Shown piece by piece: positions 7,391 to 14,717 of a stretch of DNA of 46,979 bases. A model generated the notes under the pieces. That model was not told the origin of the DNA. It did no database searches and was given only the letters and a program-made list of their open reading frames with translations. The position numbers and the translations under genes are program-made. Position 1 is the first letter of the stretch. Every line of letters begins with the position of its first letter. Source of the DNA: an uncultured Alphaproteobacteria bacterium (GTDB lineage Bacteria > Pseudomonadota > Alphaproteobacteria > Micavibrionales > CSBR16-224); the NCBI GenBank assembly GCA_950054485.1, contig CATLPD010000008.1, positions 1-46,979 of the forward strand, written 5' to 3'.

Positions 7391-8788
7391 ATGTTTGAAA
7401 TGATAAATCTTGATCCCGTTCTTTTGGCACGTATCCAATTCGCTTTTACGGTATCTTTCCACATTATTTTCCCGGCCTTTACTATTGGTCTTGCCAGTTG
7501 GCTGGCTGTTGTTGAAGGATTATGGCTGAAGACCGGCAAAAATGTCTATCAGGAAATATATCGCATGTGGATCAAGGTTTTTGCCGTTGCTTTTGGTATG
7601 GGCGTTGTATCAGGTGTCGTCATGTCCTACCAATTCGGCACCAATTGGTCGGTGTTTTCGGACAAGGTTGGAAATGTCATTGGGCCGTTGTTGGGATACG
7701 AGGTTTTAACCGCCTTCTTCCTTGAAGCATCTTTCCTTGGCATCATGCTGTTCGGTTGGGGGCGCGTCAGTAAACGTATGCATTTTGTCGCAACGCTGAT
7801 TGTTGCTGTCGGGACGCTCATTTCGGCCTTCTGGATTTTGGCGGCAAACAGCTGGATGCAAACACCACAAGGGTTTGAAATCCGCAGCGAGGGATTGCTT
7901 TATCCAACAAACTGGATGGAAATTATATTTAATCCATCTTTCCCCTACAGATTTTTTCATATGTTGACCGCGGCCTATCTGACAACAGCCTTTTGTGTCG
8001 GCGGTGTCGGTGCCTATTTCTTTTTGAAAAAGAAGTTTAAAGAACACGCAAAAGTCATGATGGCAATGGCGATGTTGATGGCATTTTTTGTCGCGCCATT
8101 GCAAATGCTGATCGGTCATGCACATGGTGAAAATACCTTGCACCATCAGCCGATTAAAGTTGCGGCTATGGAAGGAAACTGGGAAGAGGGGGCAAATATT
8201 CCGCTCTTGTTGTTTGCGCTGCCGAATGAGGAAACGGAAAGTAACGATTACGAATTAAAAGTGCCGGGTCTCGCGAGTTGGGTTTTAACGGGCGATGTAA
8301 ACGGGGTTGTGCCAGGTTTAAAAAATGTTCCTGCGGATGAGCGCCCACCCGTGGCGATTGTATTCTGGTCTTTTCGCATTATGGTTGGCCTTGGTGTTTT
8401 GATGATTTTAACAGGCTTTATGGCGGCCTTTTTGCATTGGCGCAAAACGTTATTCACAAATATATTATTTCATCGCTGGTGCCTTGTCATGGCGCCCAGT
8501 GGATTTATTGCATTATTGGCAGGCTGGTTCGTCACAGAAGTTGGTCGTCAGCCCTACACGGCTTACGGTGTGATTAAAACGGCAGAGTCCATATCACCTG
8601 TGATTGCAGAACAGGTGGCGATTTCACTGGCAGCGTTTGTAATTGTTTATTCAGTTATATTTGGCGCGGGTGTCTATTACATGTTCAAAGTCTTCAGAAA
8701 AGGTCCTTCCTTGATCGGAAACGATGAAAAAGGATATTACGACCATAGTATGGAGAAGTCTGTTGCGCGTGAAGTGACGAAAGATTAG
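7391..8788 (+). CDS. cydA: Cytochrome bd-type (CIO-like) ubiquinol oxidase subunit I
   Basis: A 465-residue membrane protein with the conserved haem and quinol sites of CydA: the early His in F-H-I-I-F-P-A-F (haem ligand), F-L-E-A-S-F-L-G, F-F-H-M-L-T-A-A-Y (haem b558 His) and the Q-loop Q-P-I-K-V-A-A-M-E. It also has a Met in R-I-M-V-G-L-G and the signature G-W-F-V-T-E-V-G-R-Q-P. The short Q-loop and the DUF2474 partner downstream indicate the cyanide-insensitive oxidase branch. It starts one base after the arsR stop, inside the sulfide regulon. Bd oxidases resist sulfide, which explains the location. It probably works in the inner membrane with CydB and the small third subunit. Confidence 0.95.
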   Translation: MFEMINLDPVLLARIQFAFTVSFHIIFPAFTIGLASWLAVVEGLWLKTGKNVYQEIYRMWIKVFAVAFGMGVVSGVVMSYQFGTNWSVFSDKVGNVIGPLLGYEVLTAFFLEASFLGIMLFGWGRVSKRMHFVATLIVAVGTLISAFWILAANSWMQTPQGFEIRSEGLLYPTNWMEIIFNPSFPYRFFHMLTAAYLTTAFCVGGVGAYFFLKKKFKEHAKVMMAMAMLMAFFVAPLQMLIGHAHGENTLHHQPIKVAAMEGNWEEGANIPLLLFALPNEETESNDYELKVPGLASWVLTGDVNGVVPGLKNVPADERPPVAIVFWSFRIMVGLGVLMILTGFMAAFLHWRKTLFTNILFHRWCLVMAPSGFIALLAGWFVTEVGRQPYTAYGVIKTAESISPVIAEQVAISLAAFVIVYSVIFGAGVYYMFKVFRKGPSLIGNDEKGYYDHSMEKSVAREVTKD

Positions 8789-8793
8789 GAGAA

Positions 8794-9822
8794 GTGGAAA
8801 TGATTGATTTTTCTATGTGGCTTGATTTGCCGCTTATTTGGGGGCTTTTGATTGCAACCGCAGTCTTTCTCTATGTCGTTTTGGATGGCTTTGATTTGGG
8901 CGTTGGCATTTTGTTTCCTTTCGCGCCATCAAACAACTGTCGCAGCAAAATGATGAATTCGATTGCGCCGTTTTGGGATGGTAATGAAACGTGGCTGGTT
9001 TTGGGCGGCGGTGGTTTGTTTGCAGCCTTCCCCGTTGCATATGCCATCATTATGCCTGCTTTATACCTTCCGATAATATTTATGTTGATGGGTTTGATTT
9101 TTCGGGGTGTTGCTTTTGAATTCAGGTTCAAAGCCTCAAAGGAAAAGCGCTGGATCTGGGATGCTGCCTTTCACTTTGGATCATTGCTGGCAGCTGTCAT
9201 GCAGGGCATCATTCTAGGGAATTTTATTCAAGGCTTTGAAGTAACGGGCCGTGGCTATACGGGCGGACCATTGGATTGGGCCAATGGTTTTGCTTTGCTA
9301 ACGGGTGTGGCCTTGGTTTTCGGATATGCGCTGCTGGGTGCAACATGGTTGATATATAAGACGGATGATATTACTCAAAAATGGGCGCGTTTGGCAGCGA
9401 AGTATAATGTGATACTTGTTGCCTTTTTTATGGCTGTCGTCAGTATTGCAACGCCTTTTGTGGATGAGCGTATATACAAACTCTGGTTTACGCTGCCAAA
9501 TTTCTATTACTTGCTGCCCATTCCTTTAATGGCGGTCTCCTTGTTCAGCATTGTCGTGCGAGATCTGAACAATCCAAAACGTGAGGCTCGGCCCTTCCTA
9601 TGCTCTCTTGGTCTGTTTCTTTTAGGATACATAGGTTTTGGCATAGGCATGTACCCTTGGATTGTTCCGTTTGAATTCACAATTTGGGATGCGGCTGCTG
9701 TTTCTACATCACAGTCAATCCTGCTGATCGGTACAGCTTTGTTCTTGCCGCTTATATTGGCGTATACAGCTTTTTGTTTCTGGACTTTCAGAGGTAAAAG
9801 TACGCACGAGGCAATGTATTGA
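8794..9822 (+). CDS. cydB: Cytochrome bd-type ubiquinol oxidase subunit II
   Basis: A 342-residue CydB with about eight or nine membrane helices. The N-terminal L-D-G-F-D-L-G-V-G, P-F-W-D-G-N-E-T-W-L and F-R-G-V-A-F-E-F-R motifs are diagnostic. The gene starts 5 bases after cydA, preceded by AGGAGAAG, and its TGA overlaps the ATG of the next small gene (TGATG), so the three are translationally linked. Length is typical of the family. It forms the heterodimeric quinol oxidase with CydA. Confidence 0.95.
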   Translation: MEMIDFSMWLDLPLIWGLLIATAVFLYVVLDGFDLGVGILFPFAPSNNCRSKMMNSIAPFWDGNETWLVLGGGGLFAAFPVAYAIIMPALYLPIIFMLMGLIFRGVAFEFRFKASKEKRWIWDAAFHFGSLLAAVMQGIILGNFIQGFEVTGRGYTGGPLDWANGFALLTGVALVFGYALLGATWLIYKTDDITQKWARLAAKYNVILVAFFMAVVSIATPFVDERIYKLWFTLPNFYYLLPIPLMAVSLFSIVVRDLNNPKREARPFLCSLGLFLLGYIGFGIGMYPWIVPFEFTIWDAAAVSTSQSILLIGTALFLPLILAYTAFCFWTFRGKSTHEAMY

Positions 9823-9959
9823 TGTGGCAAAAATCCTGGAATAATAGATCAAAAAAACAGAAACAATGGCTCTGGTTTTTAGGACTCTGGGTCTTGGGAC
9901 TTTTTAGCGTTTTATGCGTTAGCTATATGATCAAATGGCTAATGTTTTTACAAATGTAG
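9822..9959 (+). CDS. DUF2474-type small membrane subunit of the bd oxidase
   Basis: A 45-residue ORF too short for normal gene calling. It starts with the ATG that overlaps the cydB stop and ends at TAG 9957-9959. The N-terminus is basic (K-K-Q-K-Q) and is followed by one hydrophobic helix with several Trp (W-L-W-F-L-G-L-W-V-L-G-L). Small DUF2474 proteins of this size and layout follow CIO-type cydAB genes, so I assign it on position, size and helix pattern. It would stabilise or assemble the oxidase, like CydX in E. coli. The exact family is from memory of its pattern, not a search. Confidence 0.75.
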   Translation: MWQKSWNNRSKKQKQWLWFLGLWVLGLFSVLCVSYMIKWLMFLQM

Positions 9960-9968
9960 GAGAATAAA

Positions 9969-10481
9969 ATGACAAAAACAGTTGATGTAAAAAAAGCTAA
10001 AGAAATGTTTGAGAAAGGCGCAGCCTTGATTGACGTGCGCACAGGCGCAGAACATCGCGCTGTGCACATACCGCATTCGAAGAACATCCCGCTTCATGAG
10101 ATTGATGAGGATAAAGTAAGAAAAGCTGTCGGCGATACAAGAGATATTCTGGTGCATTGTAAATCAGGCAGCCGGTCTGCCCAGGCGCTTGGAAAATTAT
10201 CCCTGAATGATAAAACGCTTTATTCGGTCAAAGGCGGTATTGAGGCTTGGGAAGGTGCGGGCTTTGATGTTGTTACAAAAGAAACGCATATTAAGCCGTT
10301 AAACCAGCAAGTTCAAATCGGGGCTTCATCAATGATTTTATTAGGTCTAGCCTTATACTTATTTGTGACGCCGTGGGGGTTGCTCTTGCCGTTGTTCGCA
10401 GGTTTGGGTCTGATGAATGCAGGTGTTACCGGCGTATGCGGCATGTCAAAACTGCTGGTGCGTATGCCGTGGAATAAATAG
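9969..10481 (+). CDS. Rhodanese with C-terminal DUF2892 membrane domain (YgaP-like)
   Basis: A 170-residue protein with a strong AGGAG ribosome-binding site 9 bases after the DUF2474 gene. Residues 1-100 form a rhodanese domain with catalytic loop H-C-K-S-G-S-R-S. Residues about 115-170 contain two hydrophobic segments and the V-T-G-V-C-G-M-S motif of DUF2892. It resembles E. coli YgaP, an inner-membrane sulfurtransferase. As the last gene of the arsR-cydAB operon it would accept or pass on sulfane sulfur near the membrane-bound SQR. It converges with the next gene with no spacing: its stop ends at 10481 and the opposite stop begins at 10482. Confidence 0.9.
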   Translation: MTKTVDVKKAKEMFEKGAALIDVRTGAEHRAVHIPHSKNIPLHEIDEDKVRKAVGDTRDILVHCKSGSRSAQALGKLSLNDKTLYSVKGGIEAWEGAGFDVVTKETHIKPLNQQVQIGASSMILLGLALYLFVTPWGLLLPLFAGLGLMNAGVTGVCGMSKLLVRMPWNK

Positions 10482-11831
10482 TTATTTATGTGCCGCTTTC
10501 CACGCGCCCATGGAGCCGAGGTAGATATCAATATTTTTAAACCCTTTGGATTGCAGCCACCCGGCAGCGACTGTTGCGCGCTGACCACTTGCACACATGA
10601 CTGTATAATGTTTTGACGGGTCAAGATCTTTGTATTTTGTGTTTAAATGACCGATATAGATATGTTTTGATCCTTCAATTTTACTTTTTTCAACTTCGTC
10701 CTGTCCGCGAACGTCCAGCAAGATCCAATTATCTTTCTGATTGTCCAAACGGCTTTTAACATCTTCTGTCGAAATGGTCGGTATGGATTCAAAATGTGAA
10801 CCCTTTGCAACGGCTGGTACAAATCCGGTATAGCCGCCCAGAATATTATCAAAACCTGTACGTACCAAGTGCTCGACAGATACTTTCAATTTGCTTTCAT
10901 CATCAGCAATCAGACACAGGCTGTCCTTTTCATCCAAAAACCATCCGGCAAAGGCCGGAATCATGCCTGTCGGCAGACATAGGCTGCCGGGTAGATGTCC
11001 CGATGCAAATGACATGGTTTCACGTGTATCAATAATATAATCGGGGTTTGCGTCTTTTAGATCAGTCAGTGTCATGATTTTCGGGAAATGAATACGTGGC
11101 GCAGAATTTGCGCCTTCGAGATTTAAACGTTCCATCGTCTTGAAATAAGGCGGTTGGTAATGAACCTCGCTCACTTTAGCTTTTATGAATTCATCACGGC
11201 TAAGCTGCAGGCGCGGATTGTTTTTTCGTTCATGTCCGATACTTGAAAATTCACGATCTGCCATTCCGGACCCACACACAGATCCGGCACCGTGGGCGGG
11301 GTATAACAGCGCCTGATCGCCAAGATCCAGAATTTTCTGCAGGCTATCATATAAGGTGGCCGCCATTTCTTCCATTTGGTCAGGGTAAAAGTCAGTGCGC
11401 CCGACATCGCCTATAAATAACGCATCGCCAGTGAAAACGCCGACTGCGCCGTATTTATAATTCTGGTCATATAAGGCATAGGCGATATGGTCTTTTGTAT
11501 GACCCGGCGTTTCAAGTGATTTGATGGTCGCATCGCCGATCTTAAATTCGTCACCATCAATGGTGGTTTTGGCAAACTCTACATCCCCTGCTGCATTCGG
11601 CCCGTGATAAACAGTGGCACCTGTCACATCCGCTAATATGGGCGAGCCTGTAATTAGGTCCTCATTACGGTGGGTTTCAAATATATGCGTGATTTCAAAT
11701 CCGTTCTTTCGGGCAATCTCAACATAGATATCGCAATCGCGCCGTGGATCGATAACGGCAGCTTTGCCCTTTGATCCGATAATATATGACAGGTGGGATA
11801 ATCCCGGGGTTTTGATTTTTTCAAGAAACAT
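10482..11831 (-). CDS. MBL-fold persulfide dioxygenase fused to two rhodanese domains (CstB-like)
   Basis: A 449-residue, three-domain protein. Residues 1-240 are an MBL-fold dioxygenase with the altered motif E-T-H-R-N-E-D-L in place of H-x-H-x-D-H. The first His, T-P-G-H-T-K-D-H and G-D-A-L-F-I-G-D are kept, which is what the mononuclear iron site needs. Residues about 255-345 are a rhodanese-like domain without an obvious active-site Cys loop. Residues about 355-449 are a second rhodanese with C-A-S-G-Q-R. The arrangement matches CstB-type enzymes that convert persulfide to sulfite and then thiosulfate. It has its own promoter region to the right, separate from the arsR operon but still part of the sulfide locus. 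Confidence 0.88.
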   Translation of the reverse strand: MFLEKIKTPGLSHLSYIIGSKGKAAVIDPRRDCDIYVEIARKNGFEITHIFETHRNEDLITGSPILADVTGATVYHGPNAAGDVEFAKTTIDGDEFKIGDATIKSLETPGHTKDHIAYALYDQNYKYGAVGVFTGDALFIGDVGRTDFYPDQMEEMAATLYDSLQKILDLGDQALLYPAHGAGSVCGSGMADREFSSIGHERKNNPRLQLSRDEFIKAKVSEVHYQPPYFKTMERLNLEGANSAPRIHFPKIMTLTDLKDANPDYIIDTRETMSFASGHLPGSLCLPTGMIPAFAGWFLDEKDSLCLIADDESKLKVSVEHLVRTGFDNILGGYTGFVPAVAKGSHFESIPTISTEDVKSRLDNQKDNWILLDVRGQDEVEKSKIEGSKHIYIGHLNTKYKDLDPSKHYTVMCASGQRATVAAGWLQSKGFKNIDIYLGSMGAWKAAHK

Positions 11832-11898
11832 AAGTGTCTGACCTTTTGCAATTCAATATGCATATGAATTTAGGCTATTACAGTTCCATCAAAAACAT

Positions 11899-11916
11899 AA
11901 GAGATATTATCACATT
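11899..11916 (+). repeat. 18-bp repeat, copy 1
   Basis: AAGAGATATTATCACATT is identical to 43666-43683. Here it lies about 70 bases upstream of the CstB-like gene, so it may be an operator. It shares the core GATATTAT with the repeats at 7031 and 7047. Confidence 0.5.
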
Positions 11917-11970
11917 AGATAGGGTTGCCTGTTTATGCATATTATAAATAATTAAAAATTTAGATTAAAG

Positions 11971-12020
11971 AGTGAAGGGCAAACAAAAACCTTTTGTTTG
12001 CCCTTCACTTTATTTTTTTT
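11971..12020. terminator. Strong hairpin terminator
   Basis: A perfect 18-bp stem (11971-11988 with 11992-12009) and a 3-base loop are followed on the plus strand by TTATTTTTTTT. No rightward gene ends close by. It lies 40 bases beyond the end of the leftward yfdX gene and, read leftward, is followed by a weaker T-rich stretch. It probably serves yfdX and insulates the two loci in both directions. Confidence 0.75.
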
Positions 12021-12049
12021 CAATTCTATTTTCTTATCTGCCTCCTTTC

Positions 12050-12982
12050 TCAGTTAGCTTTGTTTTGTGCCGGTTGGCTGTCTGTGGTCATCGAGCCCAT
12101 AAAGCCTTTGATCTTGTCAAAGAACCCTACACCCGATTTCCCGCCAGATGTTTTCTCTTGAATAGCTCCAATTTCATCATAAAAACGCTCGAAGTCTTTT
12201 TTTTGGCCGTAGCCAAGAGCTTGTGCGAATTTTATCTCAACCTCTGCTGCTTCAAGAAGACCTGACAGCCGTTGGTTTTCATCTTCCGTTCGCTCTTTAT
12301 TTTCGGCTAATGTCTCCGCCTCAGCTAATAGAGCTTCGGCTGAAACAACGGGAAGCGGAATAACCTTTTGAGTGATCACCATTGTGTTAAGTGCGGTTTG
12401 CAAAACGTTTTTGGCTTCTTCCGTTTTCCCCTCATCAATCAACTTTGCTGCTGACTTAATGGCAAGTGGATAGGTTGCTAAAGGTATATTGGTGGTACTA
12501 ATCACCGTTTCACTTGCAAGACCTCTTAATAAACGCCTCGCTTCTTGAACCTTGCCATCATCGAGCATATTTTTGGCATCTTTTCTAGCGTCTTTAACTG
12601 CTTTCAAAGAGCCTAAAACGTTTTGAGTTACGGCGGTAACTCCTGTTGGGGCCAGAGCTAGAGTTGGATCGCGCGCCAGAATAATTTCAAGCTTACCGGT
12701 TGCTTTTTCTAATGCTGACAAAGCTTCCTTACTTTTCTCTTCGTCTAAAGCTTTGAGAGCGTTATGCGTTTCGCGCAGGGCTGTAACCGCCTCATTTACT
12801 ATTTCTTTTCGCTTTTCTGCGGTCTGATCTTGTACATTTTGTTCAATCGGCACGTCAGCGTTTGCTGCAACTGTAGTATCCACGTTTTCAGCATATACGA
12901 CTGAACTTGATCCAATAATTAATGTTGCGAGCGCGAATGTGCACACGCCCGTTTTGAGTTTATTTAATATAACGTTTTTCAT
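12050..12982 (-). CDS. yfdX: YfdX-family periplasmic stress protein
   Basis: A 310-residue protein with an N-terminal signal peptide (basic start, hydrophobic core, V-V-Y-A before E-N). It then has a long helical region rich in Ala, Glu, Lys and Leu with the YfdX pattern (E-A-V-T-A-L-R-E-T..A-L, A-R-R-L-L, I-P-L-A-T-Y-P-L-A-I-K, I-P-L-P-V-V-S-A). YfdX proteins are induced by acid and other envelope stress, and their mechanism is poorly known. The C-terminal 60 residues (G-V-G-F-F-D-K-I-K-G-F) extend beyond the usual domain. The leader GCAAACGAAAGGA resembles those of the neighbouring hsp20 and CBS genes. It lies downstream of hsp20, possibly on the same transcript. Confidence 0.85.
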   Translation of the reverse strand: MKNVILNKLKTGVCTFALATLIIGSSSVVYAENVDTTVAANADVPIEQNVQDQTAEKRKEIVNEAVTALRETHNALKALDEEKSKEALSALEKATGKLEIILARDPTLALAPTGVTAVTQNVLGSLKAVKDARKDAKNMLDDGKVQEARRLLRGLASETVISTTNIPLATYPLAIKSAAKLIDEGKTEEAKNVLQTALNTMVITQKVIPLPVVSAEALLAEAETLAENKERTEDENQRLSGLLEAAEVEIKFAQALGYGQKKDFERFYDEIGAIQEKTSGGKSGVGFFDKIKGFMGSMTTDSQPAQNKAN

Positions 12983-13000
12983 TTTTTTTCCTTTCGTTTG

Positions 13001-13043
13001 CTATCGGTCTAGCAAGGGGGCTGCCTGCCACGGGGCAGACAGC
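13001..13043 (-). other. Two hairpins between hsp20 and yfdX
   Basis: In the leftward transcript, GCTGTCTGCC/GGCAGGCAGC (13043-13020, one mismatch) is followed by TTGCTA/TAGCAA just before the yfdX ribosome-binding site. No T-run follows, so these are more likely an mRNA processing or stability element, or an attenuator, than a terminator. Confidence 0.45.
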
Positions 13044-13066
13044 GCACCTTCTGCGAGGGGTCAAAG

Positions 13067-13540
13067 TTAGCTTTTCTTTTTATTTTCGATTTGTTTAGCC
13101 GCACCCTTGATCGGGATCATGCGAGGTTTCTTTTCCTCTGGAATTTCCCTGATCAGGCTAATGGTCAGCAAGCCATCTTTCATGTCTGCCTCAGTCACAT
13201 GAATGTGATCAGCAAGGCGGAATGTGCGTTCAAAGGATCGCGTTGCAATACCGCGGTGCAATACCTGAACCTCTTCCTCGGTCTCTTTTTTATTGCGAAT
13301 GTGACCTTCAACAGTAAGAACACCGTCCTGAAGAACGATATTCAGGTCATTCATGTCAAAACCAGCAACGGCCATGACAATTCTGTAATCGTCTTCGCCA
13401 AGTTTTTCTATGTTGTATGGAGGATATCCATCAAAGCTTTCACTTGTACCGTTAAAAAGGTTTTCGAATAGATCGTTAAATCTATCAAAGCCAATCGTTT
13501 CACGCATCAATGGAGTAGTAAGTGTCATTACGTTTGCCAT
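13067..13540 (-). CDS. Small heat-shock protein (Hsp20/alpha-crystallin family)
   Basis: A 157-residue protein starting MANVMTLTTP at 13540, with AAGGAG 7 bases upstream. A 12-codon in-frame extension has no ribosome-binding site and overlaps the shared leader, so I reject it. The alpha-crystallin domain (about 35-130) has Y-R-I-V-M-A-V-A-G-F, the V-L-T-V-E-G-H region and the late M-K-D-G-L-L-T-I-S-L, ending with I-P-I-K of the I-x-I motif. It binds unfolding proteins in the cytosol without ATP. Its 20-base leader (13548-13567) is identical to that of the divergent CBS gene, suggesting common control. Confidence 0.92.
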   Translation of the reverse strand: MANVMTLTTPLMRETIGFDRFNDLFENLFNGTSESFDGYPPYNIEKLGEDDYRIVMAVAGFDMNDLNIVLQDGVLTVEGHIRNKKETEEEVQVLHRGIATRSFERTFRLADHIHVTEADMKDGLLTISLIREIPEEKKPRMIPIKGAAKQIENKKKS

Positions 13541-13681
13541 TTTCAATCTCCTTTCGTTAAGCAAGACTAAATACAACTTACGCTTGAACTGCTATTTAGA
13601 GCCTACTATAGAGCACCCTACGCAATTCTAAAATTATAATTAGTAAACTGAATAAAAAAATCAATACCATTTTTAAAAAAA

Positions 13682-13722
13682 TTAGCACTCACTTGACAAA
13701 AGTGCTGAGAATCATAGATAAT
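13682..13722 (+). promoter_or_regulatory. Promoter with a degenerate CIRCE (HrcA) operator
   Basis: TTAGCACTC, nine bases, then AAGTGCTGA (13682-13708) matches the CIRCE inverted repeat fully on the left and in seven of nine positions on the right. TTGACA (13693-13698) lies inside it and GATAAT (13717-13722) is 18 bases further on, a good sigma-70 promoter for the CBS gene. HrcA repression is inferred from the operator alone. Confidence 0.6.
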
Positions 13723-13755
13723 AATATTATACCTCAATAACAAGAGGTTACAGGA

Positions 13756-13820
13756 AAAGAAGCAATGCTTCTTTGGCACTTTTAGAGTGTTTTTGTTATG
13801 GTCTTGCTTAACGAAAGGAG
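13756..13820 (+). promoter_or_regulatory. 5' leader with hairpins and the shared GTCTTGCTTAACGAAAGGAG element
   Basis: A perfect 8-bp hairpin (AAAGAAGC/GCTTCTTT, 13756-13774) is followed by a small CACT/AGTG hairpin with TTTTT, which could act as a weak attenuator. Bases 13801-13820 are identical to the leader of hsp20 on the other strand and include the ribosome-binding site. Confidence 0.5.
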
Positions 13821-13823
13821 GTC

Positions 13824-14366
13824 ATGATGACGATACGAAAGAGACCAGAAAAATATGCTCAGACTGTACGCGATATTATTAATGAGCGTGAGTATTTAAC
13901 TTTTAGTCCAAAAGACACAACCCCAGATATGATTGAACGCATGCAAATCCACGGTGGTGGTGCAGCGGGCGTTATTGATGATTCTGGTCGTTTTTTAGGG
14001 CTGATCACAGAAAGGGAAATTGTTCGCAAAGCTTTTGGAACCTCCTTAAGGCTACAAGAGCGATTAGACCAACTTTCCCAGCTAGAAGCATCCGATAACA
14101 TGACGGCCAAGGATATGATGATTGCAAATGCTGACGTCCTGAACCCTCATGATACCGTTGAAGATGCTTTGGATATAATAACTTACTTTGGTTATCGCTA
14201 TATGCCTGTTGTTAACAGCGATCGCACTTTAGCTGGTATAGTTGATGCCAGAGAGTTGAACCTCCATGCATATCTGAAATCACAGGACGCCCTGAAATCA
14301 AAAGATATGTTGCTGTCTTATTACATGGGCTCTGAACCTTATGGCTCTGGGGCTGCAACCATTTAA
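13824..14366 (+). CDS. CBS-domain-pair protein
   Basis: A 180-residue soluble protein, start ATGATGACG with AGGAGGTC just upstream. Two CBS motifs are visible. The first, around residues 20-75, contains G-A-A-G-V-I-D-D-S-G-R-F-L-G-L-I-T-E-R-E-I. The second, around 95-150, contains Y-M-P-V-V-N-S-D-R-T-L-A-G-I-V-D-A-R-E-L. Pairs of this kind bind adenosine nucleotides and usually act as regulatory modules. No catalytic domain is attached. Its neighbours (Hsp20, YfdX), the CIRCE-like site and the shared leader suggest a stress role. What it regulates cannot be told from sequence. Confidence 0.85.
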   Translation: MMTIRKRPEKYAQTVRDIINEREYLTFSPKDTTPDMIERMQIHGGGAAGVIDDSGRFLGLITEREIVRKAFGTSLRLQERLDQLSQLEASDNMTAKDMMIANADVLNPHDTVEDALDIITYFGYRYMPVVNSDRTLAGIVDARELNLHAYLKSQDALKSKDMLLSYYMGSEPYGSGAATI

Positions 14367-14373
14367 TCCATTG

Positions 14374-14414
14374 GCGCGGCTGCACCAAAAACGGTGTGGC
14401 TGCGCTCTTTATTG
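14374..14414 (+). terminator. Rho-independent terminator after the CBS gene
   Basis: A 13-bp stem with wobbles (GCGCGGCTGCACC with GGTGTGGCTGCGC) around AAAAAC is followed by TCTTTATT. It starts 8 bases after the CBS stop codon. Confidence 0.8.
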
Positions 14415-14717
14415 TAAATAACAGATACTGTCTAAAATTATAGCGAGAGTGATATTACACAGTGAATGTGCAAAAGATATTTAATGTTTCTCTAGCTCGG
14501 AAGAAAACGAATACAAATCATGATTAAAAGGTTTATGATTGTTGGACTGGATGCACAATACTTTAATGGATTGTCTCTGGTCATGAATATGAGTGTAACA
14601 TGACGAGCTTAAGAAAAGCTCAAGTTAGTTTGGCAATCTCATAAGACCGAATCGTTGCCACTGTTCCCCTTTCGTTCTAATGTATTATAATTGAGCGGAT
14701 TAAGTGTGGGGAATATC
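14415..14717. other. Gene-free stretch with a possible degenerate IS6 end
   Basis: No convincing gene is seen. At 14621-14636 CAAGTTAGTTTGGCAA matches the right end of the IS6 element at 44841 (CAAGTTAGTCTGACAA) except for two bases, and GACC follows at 14645 after a short extra stretch. A small GAGCTT/AAGCTC hairpin precedes it. This region is the left flank of the methyltransferase-recombinase module and may be its old junction. Confidence 0.35.

Noticed and set aside
7706-8146. Minus-strand ORF of 146 residues
   Set aside because: Shadow of cydA; composition of a reversed membrane-protein gene.
13541-13576. Extended Hsp20 start
   Set aside because: It would translate the shared leader and its ribosome-binding site; the MANVM start has well-placed AAGGAG.
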